Assembly (NCBI RefSeq): GCF_017303055.1
Contig: NZ_JAEKJT010000006.1
Coordinates: 124,001-188,000, forward strand
Length of the DNA stretch: 64,000 nt
Direction: 5' to 3'
Origin: Halomonas litopenaei
GTDB taxonomy: Bacteria > Pseudomonadota > Gammaproteobacteria > Pseudomonadales > Halomonadaceae
A program made the position numbers and the translations under genes. This document shows positions 29,130 to 38,300 of the stretch, piece after piece (position 1 is the stretch's first letter; every line of letters starts with the position of its first letter). The notes below the pieces were generated by a model. That model worked only from the letters and a program-made list of their open reading frames with translations, made no database searches and had not been told where the DNA came from.

Positions 29130-30628
29130 GAGCGAGACGCTCCCTTGGTCACGGTCGATGAAAGGCTGGCGGGTGAGCTGGTGTATGAAGGTTGGTCGAC
29201 GCTGGCGGCCCAACCTGACGATGGCGAACTATCTCGCCCGTGGCGGCCCCACATCAGCATCAGCGGGATACAGGCGACCAGGGCCAGCGCCGTGCCACCA
29301 AAGGCCAGCAGATAAGTGCCTGCCCCCAGAGACGGCGCGATCGGCGCGAAGATCATCAGCAGGTGCAGCGTCGCCAGCACGATGGCCAGGTTGAAGAAGG
29401 CCAGCTCCTTGGGCACGGAGGTGGAAAAGTCGGCGTCCATCATTCGCAGCAGAAGCAGGCCGGTACCGGTGGAACCGCAGCAGCAGCCAAAGGACGTCAC
29501 GGTTCGCTCCGGCCCTAGCTCGCCGCTCAGCCGCCCCATGACCAGACACCCCAGCAGCGTCGACAAGGTGACGGCCACCGTGACCAGCAGGATGGGCACC
29601 AGCAGCGCGTAAAGCACCGCAAACTGGATGCTCATCAGGGTGCCCACGACCATGAAATCCACCGAGCTGCCAGTAATTCTTTTAAGCGTCTCATCATCGA
29701 CCCGATGAGCGAGGCCAAGACGGTCAATGAGCATACGCATCAGCACGCAGACGCCCAGGCCGTGCAGGAAGAACAGGTTGTGACTGAACAGCACCCCCAC
29801 GTTGATGCCGAAGGGTGTGGCGTCACCGATCACCCCCTGGATAAAGGTCAGCCAGAGGTGCGTGACGACATAGGCAATCGCCAGCAGACCAAGGTGATAG
29901 GCCAGGGAGTCCAGATTGCCAGGGTGGGAGATCATGCGCCCCATCGATGGCAAGGAGGTCGCGTCGGCCGCCTCGCCGGCACGGGTGAAGAAGCCGCGAC
30001 GGAAGTTGTCGTCCAGGCGTGAGGCGCGGTTGGCGTTCAGTCCCTTGGACAGATAGCGTCGCGCCAACGGCACGCCCAGTGCGAAGGCCATCAGGAATCC
30101 AAGCGAGGCATAGATAAGTCCCACTTGGGCGGCATTGGCGATGCCGTACTCGCTCTCCCAGATAGTGCCGTAGGTCAGCGCCTGTCCGGGCCCCTGAGTG
30201 AAGCCATGGGTGACGATGGCACCGAGAAAGGCGCTGATCTCACTGCCGGTCACCGCGTCGTAGCCGCTGACCACGAGGAAACCGATCACGCCCTGAAGGC
30301 CCAGGCTGATGCTCCAGGCAAGGGTCATCCACATGCCGCCGCGAAAGATGCTGCCACCGCCGGCCTCGCTCTGGCGCCCGCTTCCGGTCAGGCACAAGGA
30401 CATGAAGCTCAGGGTAAAAAAGTGAAAGGTCAGCGCGGTGAAATCGCCTGGCTCATAGCCAGGCAGCAGGCCCAGCGACAGCGCCAAGAAACCCAGCAGA
30501 CCACCGACAATGCTGGCGGGAACCAGCGAGGCTCGCAGCCAGCCAAGGCGGCTGCGCAGCTGACTGCCAAGCCATAGCATCAAGGCCAGCAGCGCAAAGG
30601 CAATTACCCCGTGAAAGGAATCTTGCAT
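29126..30628 (-). CDS. GltS-like sodium/glutamate-type symporter
   Basis: 500 residues with about eleven membrane spans. Two inverted halves each carry a family-type helical hairpin: GAIVTHGFTQGPGQALTYG and SFGCCCGSTGTGLLLLRMMD. The C-terminal tail (about 40 residues) is Ser/Pro-rich and hydrophilic. The family takes up glutamate with sodium. It is first in an operon with the amidohydrolase and the COG0523 GTPase, divergent from a LysR regulator. The ribosome site is weak. Confidence 0.82.
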   Translation of the reverse strand: MQDSFHGVIAFALLALMLWLGSQLRSRLGWLRASLVPASIVGGLLGFLALSLGLLPGYEPGDFTALTFHFFTLSFMSLCLTGSGRQSEAGGGSIFRGGMWMTLAWSISLGLQGVIGFLVVSGYDAVTGSEISAFLGAIVTHGFTQGPGQALTYGTIWESEYGIANAAQVGLIYASLGFLMAFALGVPLARRYLSKGLNANRASRLDDNFRRGFFTRAGEAADATSLPSMGRMISHPGNLDSLAYHLGLLAIAYVVTHLWLTFIQGVIGDATPFGINVGVLFSHNLFFLHGLGVCVLMRMLIDRLGLAHRVDDETLKRITGSSVDFMVVGTLMSIQFAVLYALLVPILLVTVAVTLSTLLGCLVMGRLSGELGPERTVTSFGCCCGSTGTGLLLLRMMDADFSTSVPKELAFFNLAIVLATLHLLMIFAPIAPSLGAGTYLLAFGGTALALVACIPLMLMWGRHGRDSSPSSGWAASVDQPSYTSSPASLSSTVTKGASRS

Positions 30629-30700
30629 GATGGAGTCACCCGACGGTTGTTATTGGAAGTGAAGCGGATGTTCTCAGCCTAGGACCACCGTCGTTGCTCG

Positions 30701-30706
30701 TATAAT
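30701..30706 (+). promoter_or_regulatory. Consensus -10 box for the LysR gene at 30743
   Basis: TATAAT, 37 bp before the LysR start, in a locally AT-rich divergent intergenic region. No matching -35 is obvious, which would fit an activator-dependent or autoregulated promoter. Confidence 0.4.
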
Positions 30707-30742
30707 ATCAATTAGGTTTCATGCGATACCGATGAGGCATCA

Positions 30743-31639
30743 ATGCGCATAGAACTTCGCCATCTCTCCGCTTTTGTCGCCGTGGCTGACTGCCTGCACT
30801 TTCGTCATGCCGCTGAGCGGCTCAACGTTGCACAGCCTGCTCTCAGCCGCACCATTGCTCAGCTGGAAGAGGCCATCGGCGAGACCCTGCTGCTACGCAA
30901 CAACCGCCAGGTCAGGTTGACCGAGCCCGGACGCGTCATGCTGGAGGAGAGTCGCCAGATCCTGCGCCATCTGGACGAGGCGGTGCTCAAGACACAGCGA
31001 GCGGGACGGGGGGAGCTGGGACGCCTTGCCATTGGCTACACCGACTTTGCCATCACCGGGGAACTGCCGGCATTGCTGGATGACTTTCGCCGGCTGCACC
31101 CGGATATCCACTTTGACCTGCACTTCGGTTCAACGGCATCACAGCTACAGGATCTGACGGATTGCCATCTGGATTTCGGCTTCGTCACCGGGCCTGTGCT
31201 GACCCCAGGCCTGTGCTCACGTCCTATCCAGCGCGACCGTTTCATTGCTGCGGTCAGCGAGCATCATCCCCTGGCACAGCGCCGGAGTATCCGCCTGGAG
31301 GAGCTCGCCCACGAGCCGTTCATTCTCGGCGCACACAGCATGTGGCACCACTTCCGTCAAAAGCTCGAGTTGATCTGCCGCGAGGCGGGATTTGAGCCCA
31401 AGGTGGCGCAGGAAACCTTCAACAGTGAGACGATCTTCGCCTTTGTGGCCTGCGACTTTGGCGTCACCGTGCATCTGGAGTGCGCCAGCAACTACCTGCG
31501 CAAGGGGGTAACCATGGTGCCCCTGGAAGGCGTGCAACACAGCCTGGTCACGGAAGTGGCCTGGCGCGAAGGGGAGCTGACGCCGGTACAAACGGCCTTT
31601 CTGCAGCGGCTCGACAAGCAGCTGCCGCCAGAGCATTGA
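30743..31639 (+). CDS. LysR-family transcriptional regulator
   Basis: 298 residues from the ATG with GAGG 5 nt upstream. Winged helix (HLSAFVAVADCLHFRHAAERLNVAQPALSRTIAQLEEAIG, about 7-46), then a type 2 periplasmic-binding-like effector domain. The N-terminus is closest in style to CatR/BenM-like members. Divergent from the GltS-amidohydrolase-GTPase operon, which it probably regulates. Confidence 0.9.
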   Translation: MRIELRHLSAFVAVADCLHFRHAAERLNVAQPALSRTIAQLEEAIGETLLLRNNRQVRLTEPGRVMLEESRQILRHLDEAVLKTQRAGRGELGRLAIGYTDFAITGELPALLDDFRRLHPDIHFDLHFGSTASQLQDLTDCHLDFGFVTGPVLTPGLCSRPIQRDRFIAAVSEHHPLAQRRSIRLEELAHEPFILGAHSMWHHFRQKLELICREAGFEPKVAQETFNSETIFAFVACDFGVTVHLECASNYLRKGVTMVPLEGVQHSLVTEVAWREGELTPVQTAFLQRLDKQLPPEH

Positions 31640-31810
31640 GGGTTCGACGCCTTACGCGTCCGACCACTCTAGAGCGAACGGGATGGCGAGTCCGCCGCCC
31701 CACATCACAACGACGTCCAGGCCGTCCCGATGGGCACGGCCTGGCTCCCTTAACCCAGCGAGGCAACAGCGCACGTTACAAGAGCGTGGTACCGGCGTCG
31801 CCGAATGTCG

Positions 31811-33283
31811 TCATAGCAATTCATCCTTGACGTAGTAGTAGCGGTAGAGAAAACGCTGGCCAGCGCGGCGGAAAGGGGCAAACGCCTGCGACTCGATGCG
31901 CTCTCTCAGATTGGGAAACGGAAGCTTGGACGTAAAGATCGGCAACTCCAGGGTAGCGCCCTCACCTGCGATCCACTGTGCCAGCCGCTTGCCGGCCTGG
32001 GCCGAGTACATCACCCCATTTCCACCGTAACCGAGAGCGTAGTACACGCTTTCCCGGGGATCAGGCTGGTGAATCCGCGGCATCATGTCGTGGCTGACAT
32101 CGACCCAGCCCCACCAGGAGTAGTCGATCTCGATACCGGCCAGCGCCGGAAACTTGCGCTCAAGATCGGCCTTGAGCATGGCGGCGTAGCGTTCTTTCGG
32201 CGCATCACGACCTGAAATCGCACTGCGACTGCCAATCTGCACCCTATTGTCGGGCAACAGTCGGTAGTAATGGCGCAGGATGCGCGTGTCGGTGAGCACC
32301 TGGCGCGTGCGAAACCCGGTCGCCTCGATCTCGTCGGACGTCAATGGGCGAGTGACCATGGAATTCGACAGGATCGGCAGCAGCCGATTATGCAGCGAAC
32401 GGTGGAGCTGACCGGTGATATAGCCCCCGGTGGCAATCCCGACCGCCCGCGCCTTGACCAGACCGCCCGGTGTGCGCAGGTAGTGCGTGTCGCCGCGGGT
32501 CTCCCAGCCCAGAACCGGACTTGCCGGGTGTACCTTGACGCCCAGAGCACGTGCCTTGCGGTGGTAACCAAAGGCCAGCTTTGCCGCATGAATACCGATG
32601 CCCTCAGGCTCATGCATGGCGCCTGCCGCCTCACTGTCCCCCACCCACTCACGCTTGACGGTGTCGCCATCGATGATCCGCGCATCGTAGTCGAAGGTGT
32701 CTCGCAGCAGTCGCGCCTCTTTCTCCAGGCCCGGCATCATCCGATCCTTGTGGGCGATATACAGATGCCCGCCGGGCTGTGGATCGCAGTCAATGTCGGC
32801 GATCAGGGACTTGAACGTCTGCATGCCCTCGACGCATTCCCGATGCAGCTTGAGCGCCGTATCGAGACCGTAACGTGCAATCCACTGGGAGCGCTTGAGG
32901 CGCCCTGAGGCGCACTGAGCCTGGCCACCGTTGCGCGTGCTGCAGCCCCAGCTCACCCGATTGGCTTCCAGTACCGTGGCCTTGATGCCATAGCGCTCCG
33001 CCAGGAAGATCGCCGCGGTCAGCCCGGTGAAACCCGAGCCAACGATGACCACGTCGGCATCGGTATCGCACTCAATGGGGCCGTCGTCGGCAGGTGGCTC
33101 GCCGGCGGTGGCGACCCAGTAAGTGGGCGCATAGTCACAGCCGGTACCCACCTGCTTCGCCGTCAGCGGGTCATAGGCAGGATCATAAGGGGCGCGCGCA
33201 GACGTCGCCGCACCTTTGCCTTGCAGCGGCCCCTGGCCGGTGGCCTCCAACGCTCGCTGCTCCGCGGTCTTTAGCTCCAGCAT
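31811..33283 (-). CDS. tauY: DAO-family FAD oxidoreductase, probable taurine dehydrogenase large subunit
   Basis: 490 residues from an ATG with GGAGGAG upstream. An N-terminal extension of about 75 residues precedes the Rossmann motif DVVIVGSGFTGLTAAIFLAE (about 77-96). STRNGGQAQCASG and the C-terminal YALGYGGNGVMYSAQAGKRLA mark the D-amino-acid-oxidase/gamma-glutamylputrescine-oxidase-like group that includes TauY. It directly follows a small SnoaL/NTF2-fold gene, the tauX-tauY layout. TauXY oxidatively deaminates taurine to sulfoacetaldehyde and ammonia. Presence of xsc, pta and a TauE-type exporter 13 kb away supports this. A polyamine or other amine oxidase is the alternative. Confidence 0.72.
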   Translation of the reverse strand: MLELKTAEQRALEATGQGPLQGKGAATSARAPYDPAYDPLTAKQVGTGCDYAPTYWVATAGEPPADDGPIECDTDADVVIVGSGFTGLTAAIFLAERYGIKATVLEANRVSWGCSTRNGGQAQCASGRLKRSQWIARYGLDTALKLHRECVEGMQTFKSLIADIDCDPQPGGHLYIAHKDRMMPGLEKEARLLRDTFDYDARIIDGDTVKREWVGDSEAAGAMHEPEGIGIHAAKLAFGYHRKARALGVKVHPASPVLGWETRGDTHYLRTPGGLVKARAVGIATGGYITGQLHRSLHNRLLPILSNSMVTRPLTSDEIEATGFRTRQVLTDTRILRHYYRLLPDNRVQIGSRSAISGRDAPKERYAAMLKADLERKFPALAGIEIDYSWWGWVDVSHDMMPRIHQPDPRESVYYALGYGGNGVMYSAQAGKRLAQWIAGEGATLELPIFTSKLPFPNLRERIESQAFAPFRRAGQRFLYRYYYVKDELL

Positions 33284-33315
33284 GTCGCTCCTCCCGGATC
33301 GCGAATGGGGTACCC

Positions 33316-33708
33316 TCAGCCCTGACGAGTCGGCGTGGCCGGCCGCTGCTTGCGGAAGGCATTCTTCACCGCAATCTTGCCGTCGCGGAAGGTAAAGGCA
33401 TCGATCATGCGAGCCTCGGAGCGCATACCATCGGCCGTGGTCCCACAGTAGGTGCTCTCGCTGTAGCCGCGATCTCCAATCACCTGATGCACCCCGTCAA
33501 GCCACTGGGCATCCGGGGCATTTTCCCAGGCCGCCCTGAGTCCAGCGCGAACCTGCTCCTGACCATGAAAGGTCTTGCCCAGCAGTTCTGGGCCAGCCAC
33601 GGAATGGAATTCGCAATCGTCGGTCATCATCGACATCACCGCGTCGATATCGTGACGGTTGAGCGCATCGGCGAAATCGGCGAGAAACTGGGCGTCGGGT
33701 TGGCTCAT
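33316..33708 (-). CDS. tauX: SnoaL/NTF2-fold protein, probable taurine dehydrogenase small subunit
   Basis: 130 residues with AAGGAG 7 nt before the ATG. NTF2-like cone fold: FLADFADALNRHDIDAVMSMMTDDCEFHSVAGPELLGKTFHGQEQV is the typical opening and MIDAFTFRDGKIAVKNAFRKQRP the closing strands. The size fits TauX. Its stop is 32 nt from the tauY start. On its own the family is non-specific; the assignment depends on the adjacent flavoprotein and the sulfonate context. Confidence 0.68.
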   Translation of the reverse strand: MSQPDAQFLADFADALNRHDIDAVMSMMTDDCEFHSVAGPELLGKTFHGQEQVRAGLRAAWENAPDAQWLDGVHQVIGDRGYSESTYCGTTADGMRSEARMIDAFTFRDGKIAVKNAFRKQRPATPTRQG

Positions 33709-33827
33709 GGAGGTTCTCCTTGTTGTTCACAGCGCGACTGAGCGCCTAGAGCAGTATCGTTATTGTGTTGGCGAGGCCCTCTTGGCCTCGTCTACCCCCG
33801 AGCCTAAAGGCCCCGAGCGCTCGTCCC

Positions 33828-35003
33828 TTAGCACCAGTTGCTCGCTGTCGATTGGGCCAGCCCTGCGGGTGACGCCGAATCCTGCACATGGTGTGCGTCG
33901 TGCCCAAGCCGATAGGGTGCCGGGTCCACGCAGGGTCGCTCACCCAACAGCAACTCCACGCCGAGTCGAGCCGCCGCGGGCGCCAGCACCAGACCATTGC
34001 GGAAATGGCCGGCATTGACGTGGAGTCCAGCCCAGCCAGGCACCTCCCCGATAAAAGGAATGCCGCCAGGAGAGCCAGGTCGCAGGCCGGCCCAGTGATG
34101 CTCGATACTGGCCCTGGAAAGCGCTGGCAACAGCCGCACCGCACTGCGATACAGCGACACCCGTGCCGCGCTGGTGGTGGTCTTGTCGAAGTCTTGGTGC
34201 TCCAGGGTGGACCCCACCAGAATGCGTCCATCCTGACGCGGGATCAGGTAACGCCCATCCGCCAGCACCACCCGTGAGAGCGGTCGAGTACCATAGGGGG
34301 GCTTGAGCACCATCATCTGTCCCTTGACCGGGTTGACTGCCAGGCCAACCCCGGCTCGCCGCAGCAGTTCGCCGCTCCATGCCCCGCCACAGACCAGTAT
34401 GCGCCCCCCATCGATGCGACCCTGCACGGTCTCTACCCCGACCACGTCATCGCCTCGACGCCTGAATCCAATGACCTCACAGTCCTCCCGGACTTCGACC
34501 CGGCGATCCCGTTCCAGCCGCGCACGCAGGGCACGCCCCAGGCGCGGGTTACGCAAGCTGCCGAGTGTGGGCATCCACAACCCGCCCTGCTGCCGACGCA
34601 GCCAATCGGTCTCGGCGAGCCCTGGCTCAAGGCAGCAAATGGCATCGGCGTCGATGTCCTCCAATGGCTTGCCGAAGCGCTGCGCCCACTGTCGCGCGTC
34701 CTCGGCATCGTCCACCGCGAGATACAACAGGCCATGCCGGGTGAACTGCGGGTCGACCCCGGTCTCGTCATATAGCTGGCGGCACAGCGCCGGATAGACG
34801 CCTTCAGACAACGCTGACAGCGCAGAGACAGGCGCGCTGTAGCGCCATGGATACAGCGGCGAAACGATGCCACCACCGGCCCAGGAAGCCTCTCCGGCGC
34901 AACGACCCCGCTCTACCAGCGTCACGGTCAGGCCGGCTTGTGCCAGACGCCAGGCACTCATCATGCCGATGACGCCTCCACCCACCACGATCACATCCCG
35001 CAT
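33828..35003 (-). CDS. ThiO/glycine-oxidase-like FAD-dependent amino acid oxidoreductase
   Basis: 391 residues from the ATG with GGGGAG 7 nt upstream; an in-frame ATG seven codons earlier has no ribosome site. FAD-binding MRDVIVVGGGVIGMMSAWRLAQAG opens the protein. SWAGGGIVSPLYPWRY, NPVKGQMMVLK and HWAGLRPGSPGGIPFIG are glycine-oxidase/ThiO blocks. ThiO makes the imine for thiazole synthesis, and thiamine genes lie 26 kb away. However, here it is the first gene of an apparent operon with tauXY (119-nt gap), so an amine or sulfonate substrate is also possible. Its promoter region is shared with the CobS/CobT-like pair. Confidence 0.78.
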   Translation of the reverse strand: MRDVIVVGGGVIGMMSAWRLAQAGLTVTLVERGRCAGEASWAGGGIVSPLYPWRYSAPVSALSALSEGVYPALCRQLYDETGVDPQFTRHGLLYLAVDDAEDARQWAQRFGKPLEDIDADAICCLEPGLAETDWLRRQQGGLWMPTLGSLRNPRLGRALRARLERDRRVEVREDCEVIGFRRRGDDVVGVETVQGRIDGGRILVCGGAWSGELLRRAGVGLAVNPVKGQMMVLKPPYGTRPLSRVVLADGRYLIPRQDGRILVGSTLEHQDFDKTTTSAARVSLYRSAVRLLPALSRASIEHHWAGLRPGSPGGIPFIGEVPGWAGLHVNAGHFRNGLVLAPAAARLGVELLLGERPCVDPAPYRLGHDAHHVQDSASPAGLAQSTASNWC

Positions 35004-35074
35004 ATGCTTCTCCCCCTCGTTCACGGCGCCCCACTCATCCCAGGGTGGCCAGAACCCATTGAAATCTCATTTTT

Positions 35075-35102
35075 CGATACAATTTGCGTTATTTTTTAAA
35101 AC
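35075..35102. promoter_or_regulatory. Copy A of a 28-bp motif shared with the xsc-iclR region
   Basis: Begins CGATACAATTTGCG and ends TTTTTTAAAAC. It is 21/28 identical to the site at 49416-49443 and 18/28 to that at 49335-49362, without gaps. It sits between the divergent ThiO-like/tauXY operon and the CobS/CobT-like pair. A likely operator for the IclR protein encoded next to xsc. Confidence 0.5.
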
Positions 35103-35151
35103 ACGTCTATAGTGTCATCACTTTCACAGCAGCGCACCAGGACACACGACC

Positions 35152-36156
35152 ATGGCCGATGCCCATTCCCTGCTCGATGACAGCCTCCCCGCCCAGCACT
35201 GGCACAGCGCCCGGGAGATCTTCGGTATCGATTCGGACCTCAAGGTGCCGGTGTTCACGCAGCGAGACGATCATGTGCCCGCCATGGATGAGGCCTACCG
35301 CTTCAACCCGGACGTCACCCTGGCGATCCTGGCGGGCTTTACCCGCAACCGTCGGGTGATGGTTCAAGGGCTTCATGGCACCGGCAAGTCGACCCATATC
35401 GAGCAGGTCGCGGCGCGCCTCAATTGGCCCTGCGTACGTGTCAACCTGGACGGTCACATCAGTCGCCTCGACCTGGTGGGCAAGGACGCCATCGTGATCC
35501 GAGACGGTGTGCAGGTCACAGAATTCCAGGAGGGCATCGTGCCCTGGTCACTTCAGCGGCCGGTCGCCCTGATCTTCGATGAGTACGACGCGGGCAGACC
35601 CGACGTCATGTTCGTCATCCAGCGCATCCTCGAGCGCGATGGCCAGTTCACCCTGGTCGATCAGAACCGGGTCATCCGTCCACACCCGATGTTTCGCCTG
35701 TTCGCCACCGCCAATACCGTGGGCCTGGGCAACCAGGACGGCCTCTATCAAGGTACCCAGCTGCTCAACCACGCCCAGGTAGATCGCTGGAACATTGTCG
35801 CCAAGCTCGACTATCTGCCGCGGGACGAAGAAGTGAACATCGTGCTCGCCAGGGTGCCGAGCAAGGACAACGAGCGTGGCCGGCGCCATGTCGACGCCAT
35901 GGTGGCGGTGGCCGAACTTACCCGAAAGGGCTTCGCCAACGGCGACCTGTCGACGTTGATGTCGCCACGCACGGTGATTACCTGGGCCGAGAACTGCGAG
36001 ATATTCCGCGATCCTGCGCTGGCATTTCGTCTGTCGTTTCTTAACAAGTGCGACGAGCATGAACGCGCTCTGGTCGCGGAGTTCTACCAACGCTGCTTCG
36101 ATGAGGAACTGAGCGAGTCCATCGCCAGCGGCGACGGTGGCAGTGAAGCATCATGA
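35152..36156 (+). CDS. CobS-like MoxR-type AAA+ ATPase
   Basis: 334 residues. AAA+ core with Walker [17 protein letters not shown] (about 72-87) and Walker [11 protein letters not shown], followed by [33 protein letters not shown], a close match to CobS, the ATPase subunit of aerobic cobaltochelatase. The N-terminus [25 protein letters not shown] is CobS-like too. Its stop overlaps the start of a CobT-like gene. The large chelatase subunit CobN is not in the window and no cobalamin gene is near. It may be a true cobaltochelatase subunit, or a chaperone ATPase acting on a metallo- or flavoenzyme, as NorQ/CbbQ do. Confidence 0.82.
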   Translation: MADAHSLLDDSLPAQHWHSAREIFGIDSDLKVPVFTQRDDHVPAMDEAYRFNPDVTLAILAGFTRNRRVMVQGLHGTGKSTHIEQVAARLNWPCVRVNLDGHISRLDLVGKDAIVIRDGVQVTEFQEGIVPWSLQRPVALIFDEYDAGRPDVMFVIQRILERDGQFTLVDQNRVIRPHPMFRLFATANTVGLGNQDGLYQGTQLLNHAQVDRWNIVAKLDYLPRDEEVNIVLARVPSKDNERGRRHVDAMVAVAELTRKGFANGDLSTLMSPRTVITWAENCEIFRDPALAFRLSFLNKCDEHERALVAEFYQRCFDEELSESIASGDGGSEAS

Positions 36157-37904
36157 CGACCCCAGGCGATGCGACCCACGCCAGCGCCTTGGCCAGAACA
36201 CGGCGCCAGCAATATCTCGAAGACATCGAGGCGGCGGTACTGCGAGCCCACACCGGCGACAGCCGCTGGTTCTACGCCAGCCGTCGTCTCTACCACGGGC
36301 AACGACGAGTCCCCCTGCGGGCCCCTCACCTCAAGCTTGCCGATGACTGCCTGTCGATTACGGGCTATCGCGCGGTCAGCGATGCCCTGGCCCTGCGCGA
36401 GCGCTTCAGCGACGACGCGCTTCACCAGCACCTACGGCCAGCAGAGCCCGAACCACGGCTGATCTACGACTGGCTGGAGCAGTGCCGCGTGGAAGCCTTG
36501 CTGGGCCCCGGGGCACCGGGCATGGCGAGCAACCTCGAACAGCGCTTCCGACAGTGGTCGCTGGACTACCATCACGCGCAATTCACCGAAACTGCCCTCG
36601 GACTGTTGCTGTTCTGCGTGATTCAGATCAGTCGCTCGCGGCTGATGGCGGCACCGATGCTGGAAGCGTTCGAGGACATGCTGGAGGCCACCCGGGCCAA
36701 TATCGTACCGGCCCTCGGCCACGCCCTGGCGGGACTGCGACGCGAGCGTCACGATCAAGCGGCCTTCCAGCGTCACGCCCACGCCATCGCCGATTGGATA
36801 GCTGCCCAGCTGGAAGGCTTTGAGCCTCAGCAGGATCGCGAGCAGGAGGACAAGGATCCTCGCCGTGCCCTGGCCCTGCTGCTGGACAGTGAAGATGACC
36901 TGGAGGAAGAGATCCCGGTCGCGCTCAGCGGGCAAAGCCGTCTACTGGAAGATGACGCCAACCGCTACCGCGCCTTCACCACGGCTTATGACAGCGAAAG
37001 GCGTGCCGACAGCCTGGTCCGGCACGCGCTGCTGGTGGAGTACCGCGACCGTCTGGATCAGCGGCTCGCCGCCCAGAAGGTCAACGTGCGCCGGCTGGCC
37101 CGGGCCTTTCGGCGTCATCTGTCGGTGGTGGAGAGAGATGGCTGGAACGACGGCGAAGAAAGCGGCGTGATCGACGGGCGCCGACTGTCGCAGATCGTGA
37201 CATCGCCCCAGGAGCGCCGCGTCTTTCTCCGCGAACGCCATCGACCCGTCAGCGATGCTCAAGTCAGCCTGCTGATCGACTGCTCCGGTTCCATGAAGGT
37301 CCACGGTGAAGCCATCGCTACCCTGGTGGAGCTATTGGCCCGGGCGCTGGACATGGCGGGGGTAAGCAGCGAGGTGCTGGGCTTCACCACCGGCGCCTGG
37401 AATGGGGGCCGTGCCCAACGGGACTGGCTCAGGTCAGGCAGACCCGCGGCCCCGGGACGCCTCAACGAGGCACGCCATCTGATCATCAAGGACGCCAGCC
37501 AGCCCTGGCGCCGCGCCCGGCTGGGACTGGCGGCCCTGCTCAAGGCCGATATCTACAAGGAAGGGATCGACGGCGAAGCCGTGCAATGGGCCTGTCAGCG
37601 GCTGATGAGCGCCGACGTCAACCGCCGCCTGCTGGTCGTGATCTCCGACGGCAGCCCCTCGGATAGCGCCACCAACCTGGCCAACGATCGTCACTACCTC
37701 GACCACCACCTGCGCTCGGTGGTGGCGACGTACAGCGGCGGCAACGGTCGTCGTTCCGGCCCCATCGATATCGTTGGCCTCGGCGTCGGTCTCGACCTGA
37801 GCCCCTACTATCCGAGACACCGAGTCATCGACATCGGTCAGACCCTGGACAATACCCTGCTGGATGACGTGGTGGAGCTGATGCTGTCGAAGCGGCGGTA
37901 TTAG
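36153..37904 (+). CDS. CobT-like protein with VWA domain
   Basis: 583 residues; ATG overlaps the stop of the CobS-like gene (ATGA). An N-terminal helical region (1 to about 210) leads to an acidic linker (about 225-265; [14 protein letters not shown]) and a C-terminal VWA domain (about 365-580) with the MIDAS motif [26 protein letters not shown] and [29 protein letters not shown] match the end of CobT. CobT and CobS form the ring complex that drives metal insertion by CobN. The pair's coupling to a flavoprotein operon across a shared promoter region is unusual. Confidence 0.8.
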   Translation: MTTPGDATHASALARTRRQQYLEDIEAAVLRAHTGDSRWFYASRRLYHGQRRVPLRAPHLKLADDCLSITGYRAVSDALALRERFSDDALHQHLRPAEPEPRLIYDWLEQCRVEALLGPGAPGMASNLEQRFRQWSLDYHHAQFTETALGLLLFCVIQISRSRLMAAPMLEAFEDMLEATRANIVPALGHALAGLRRERHDQAAFQRHAHAIADWIAAQLEGFEPQQDREQEDKDPRRALALLLDSEDDLEEEIPVALSGQSRLLEDDANRYRAFTTAYDSERRADSLVRHALLVEYRDRLDQRLAAQKVNVRRLARAFRRHLSVVERDGWNDGEESGVIDGRRLSQIVTSPQERRVFLRERHRPVSDAQVSLLIDCSGSMKVHGEAIATLVELLARALDMAGVSSEVLGFTTGAWNGGRAQRDWLRSGRPAAPGRLNEARHLIIKDASQPWRRARLGLAALLKADIYKEGIDGEAVQWACQRLMSADVNRRLLVVISDGSPSDSATNLANDRHYLDHHLRSVVATYSGGNGRRSGPIDIVGLGVGLDLSPYYPRHRVIDIGQTLDNTLLDDVVELMLSKRRY

Positions 37905-38300
37905 TCTTGGGGGACAAGCGCCAGGTAAGGCCTTGCGAAACCATCCCCGTCCGTCTTAAGCGATGAGGTCAGCGTGAAGTGGTCACCGAGTTTCAAGCCT
38001 GAAGCGTCGTCCTTAATAGCTCAACGCCAATCAAGAAGTGCACGCTGTTGATGGACAAGATCAGGCTAATGGGCGTGTCATCCAACTGGCAGAGCCAACT
38101 GCTACGTCCCCGGGCCACCCCGTCTCCGCTATCAGGGTGTGCGGCCTTGATATGCCCAGAGTAGGCATCCCTCTGCGAAGCAACTTCACCTCGCCTTACA
38201 CATGCCAGTTATATGTAAAGAAAAAGCTGGCACCTTTACACATGGAGTCACGTCTATCAGTTTTGTCGGCGCTGCGTTACACAAACACTTTCTCGAAGAG
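37905..38300. other. Gene-free junction between the CobT-like gene and the Fic locus
   Basis: No credible coding sequence. The plus-strand open frame at 38038-38325 has no ribosome site and no recognisable motif. Near its right end lies the palindromic element at 38194-38245. The composition changes towards the AT-richer accessory patch. Confidence 0.4.
38194..38245. repeat. Inverted/direct repeat element with CTTTACACATG boxes
   Basis: CCTTACACATGCCAG and CACCTTTACACATGG are imperfect direct repeats about 37 bp apart. Between them ATGTAAAG and CTGGCA face the other way, giving overlapping inverted pairs (TGCCAG/CTGGCA and ATGTAAAG/CTTTACAcAT). It could be a terminator of the Fic gene, a regulator site or an old recombination site. 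Confidence 0.5.
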
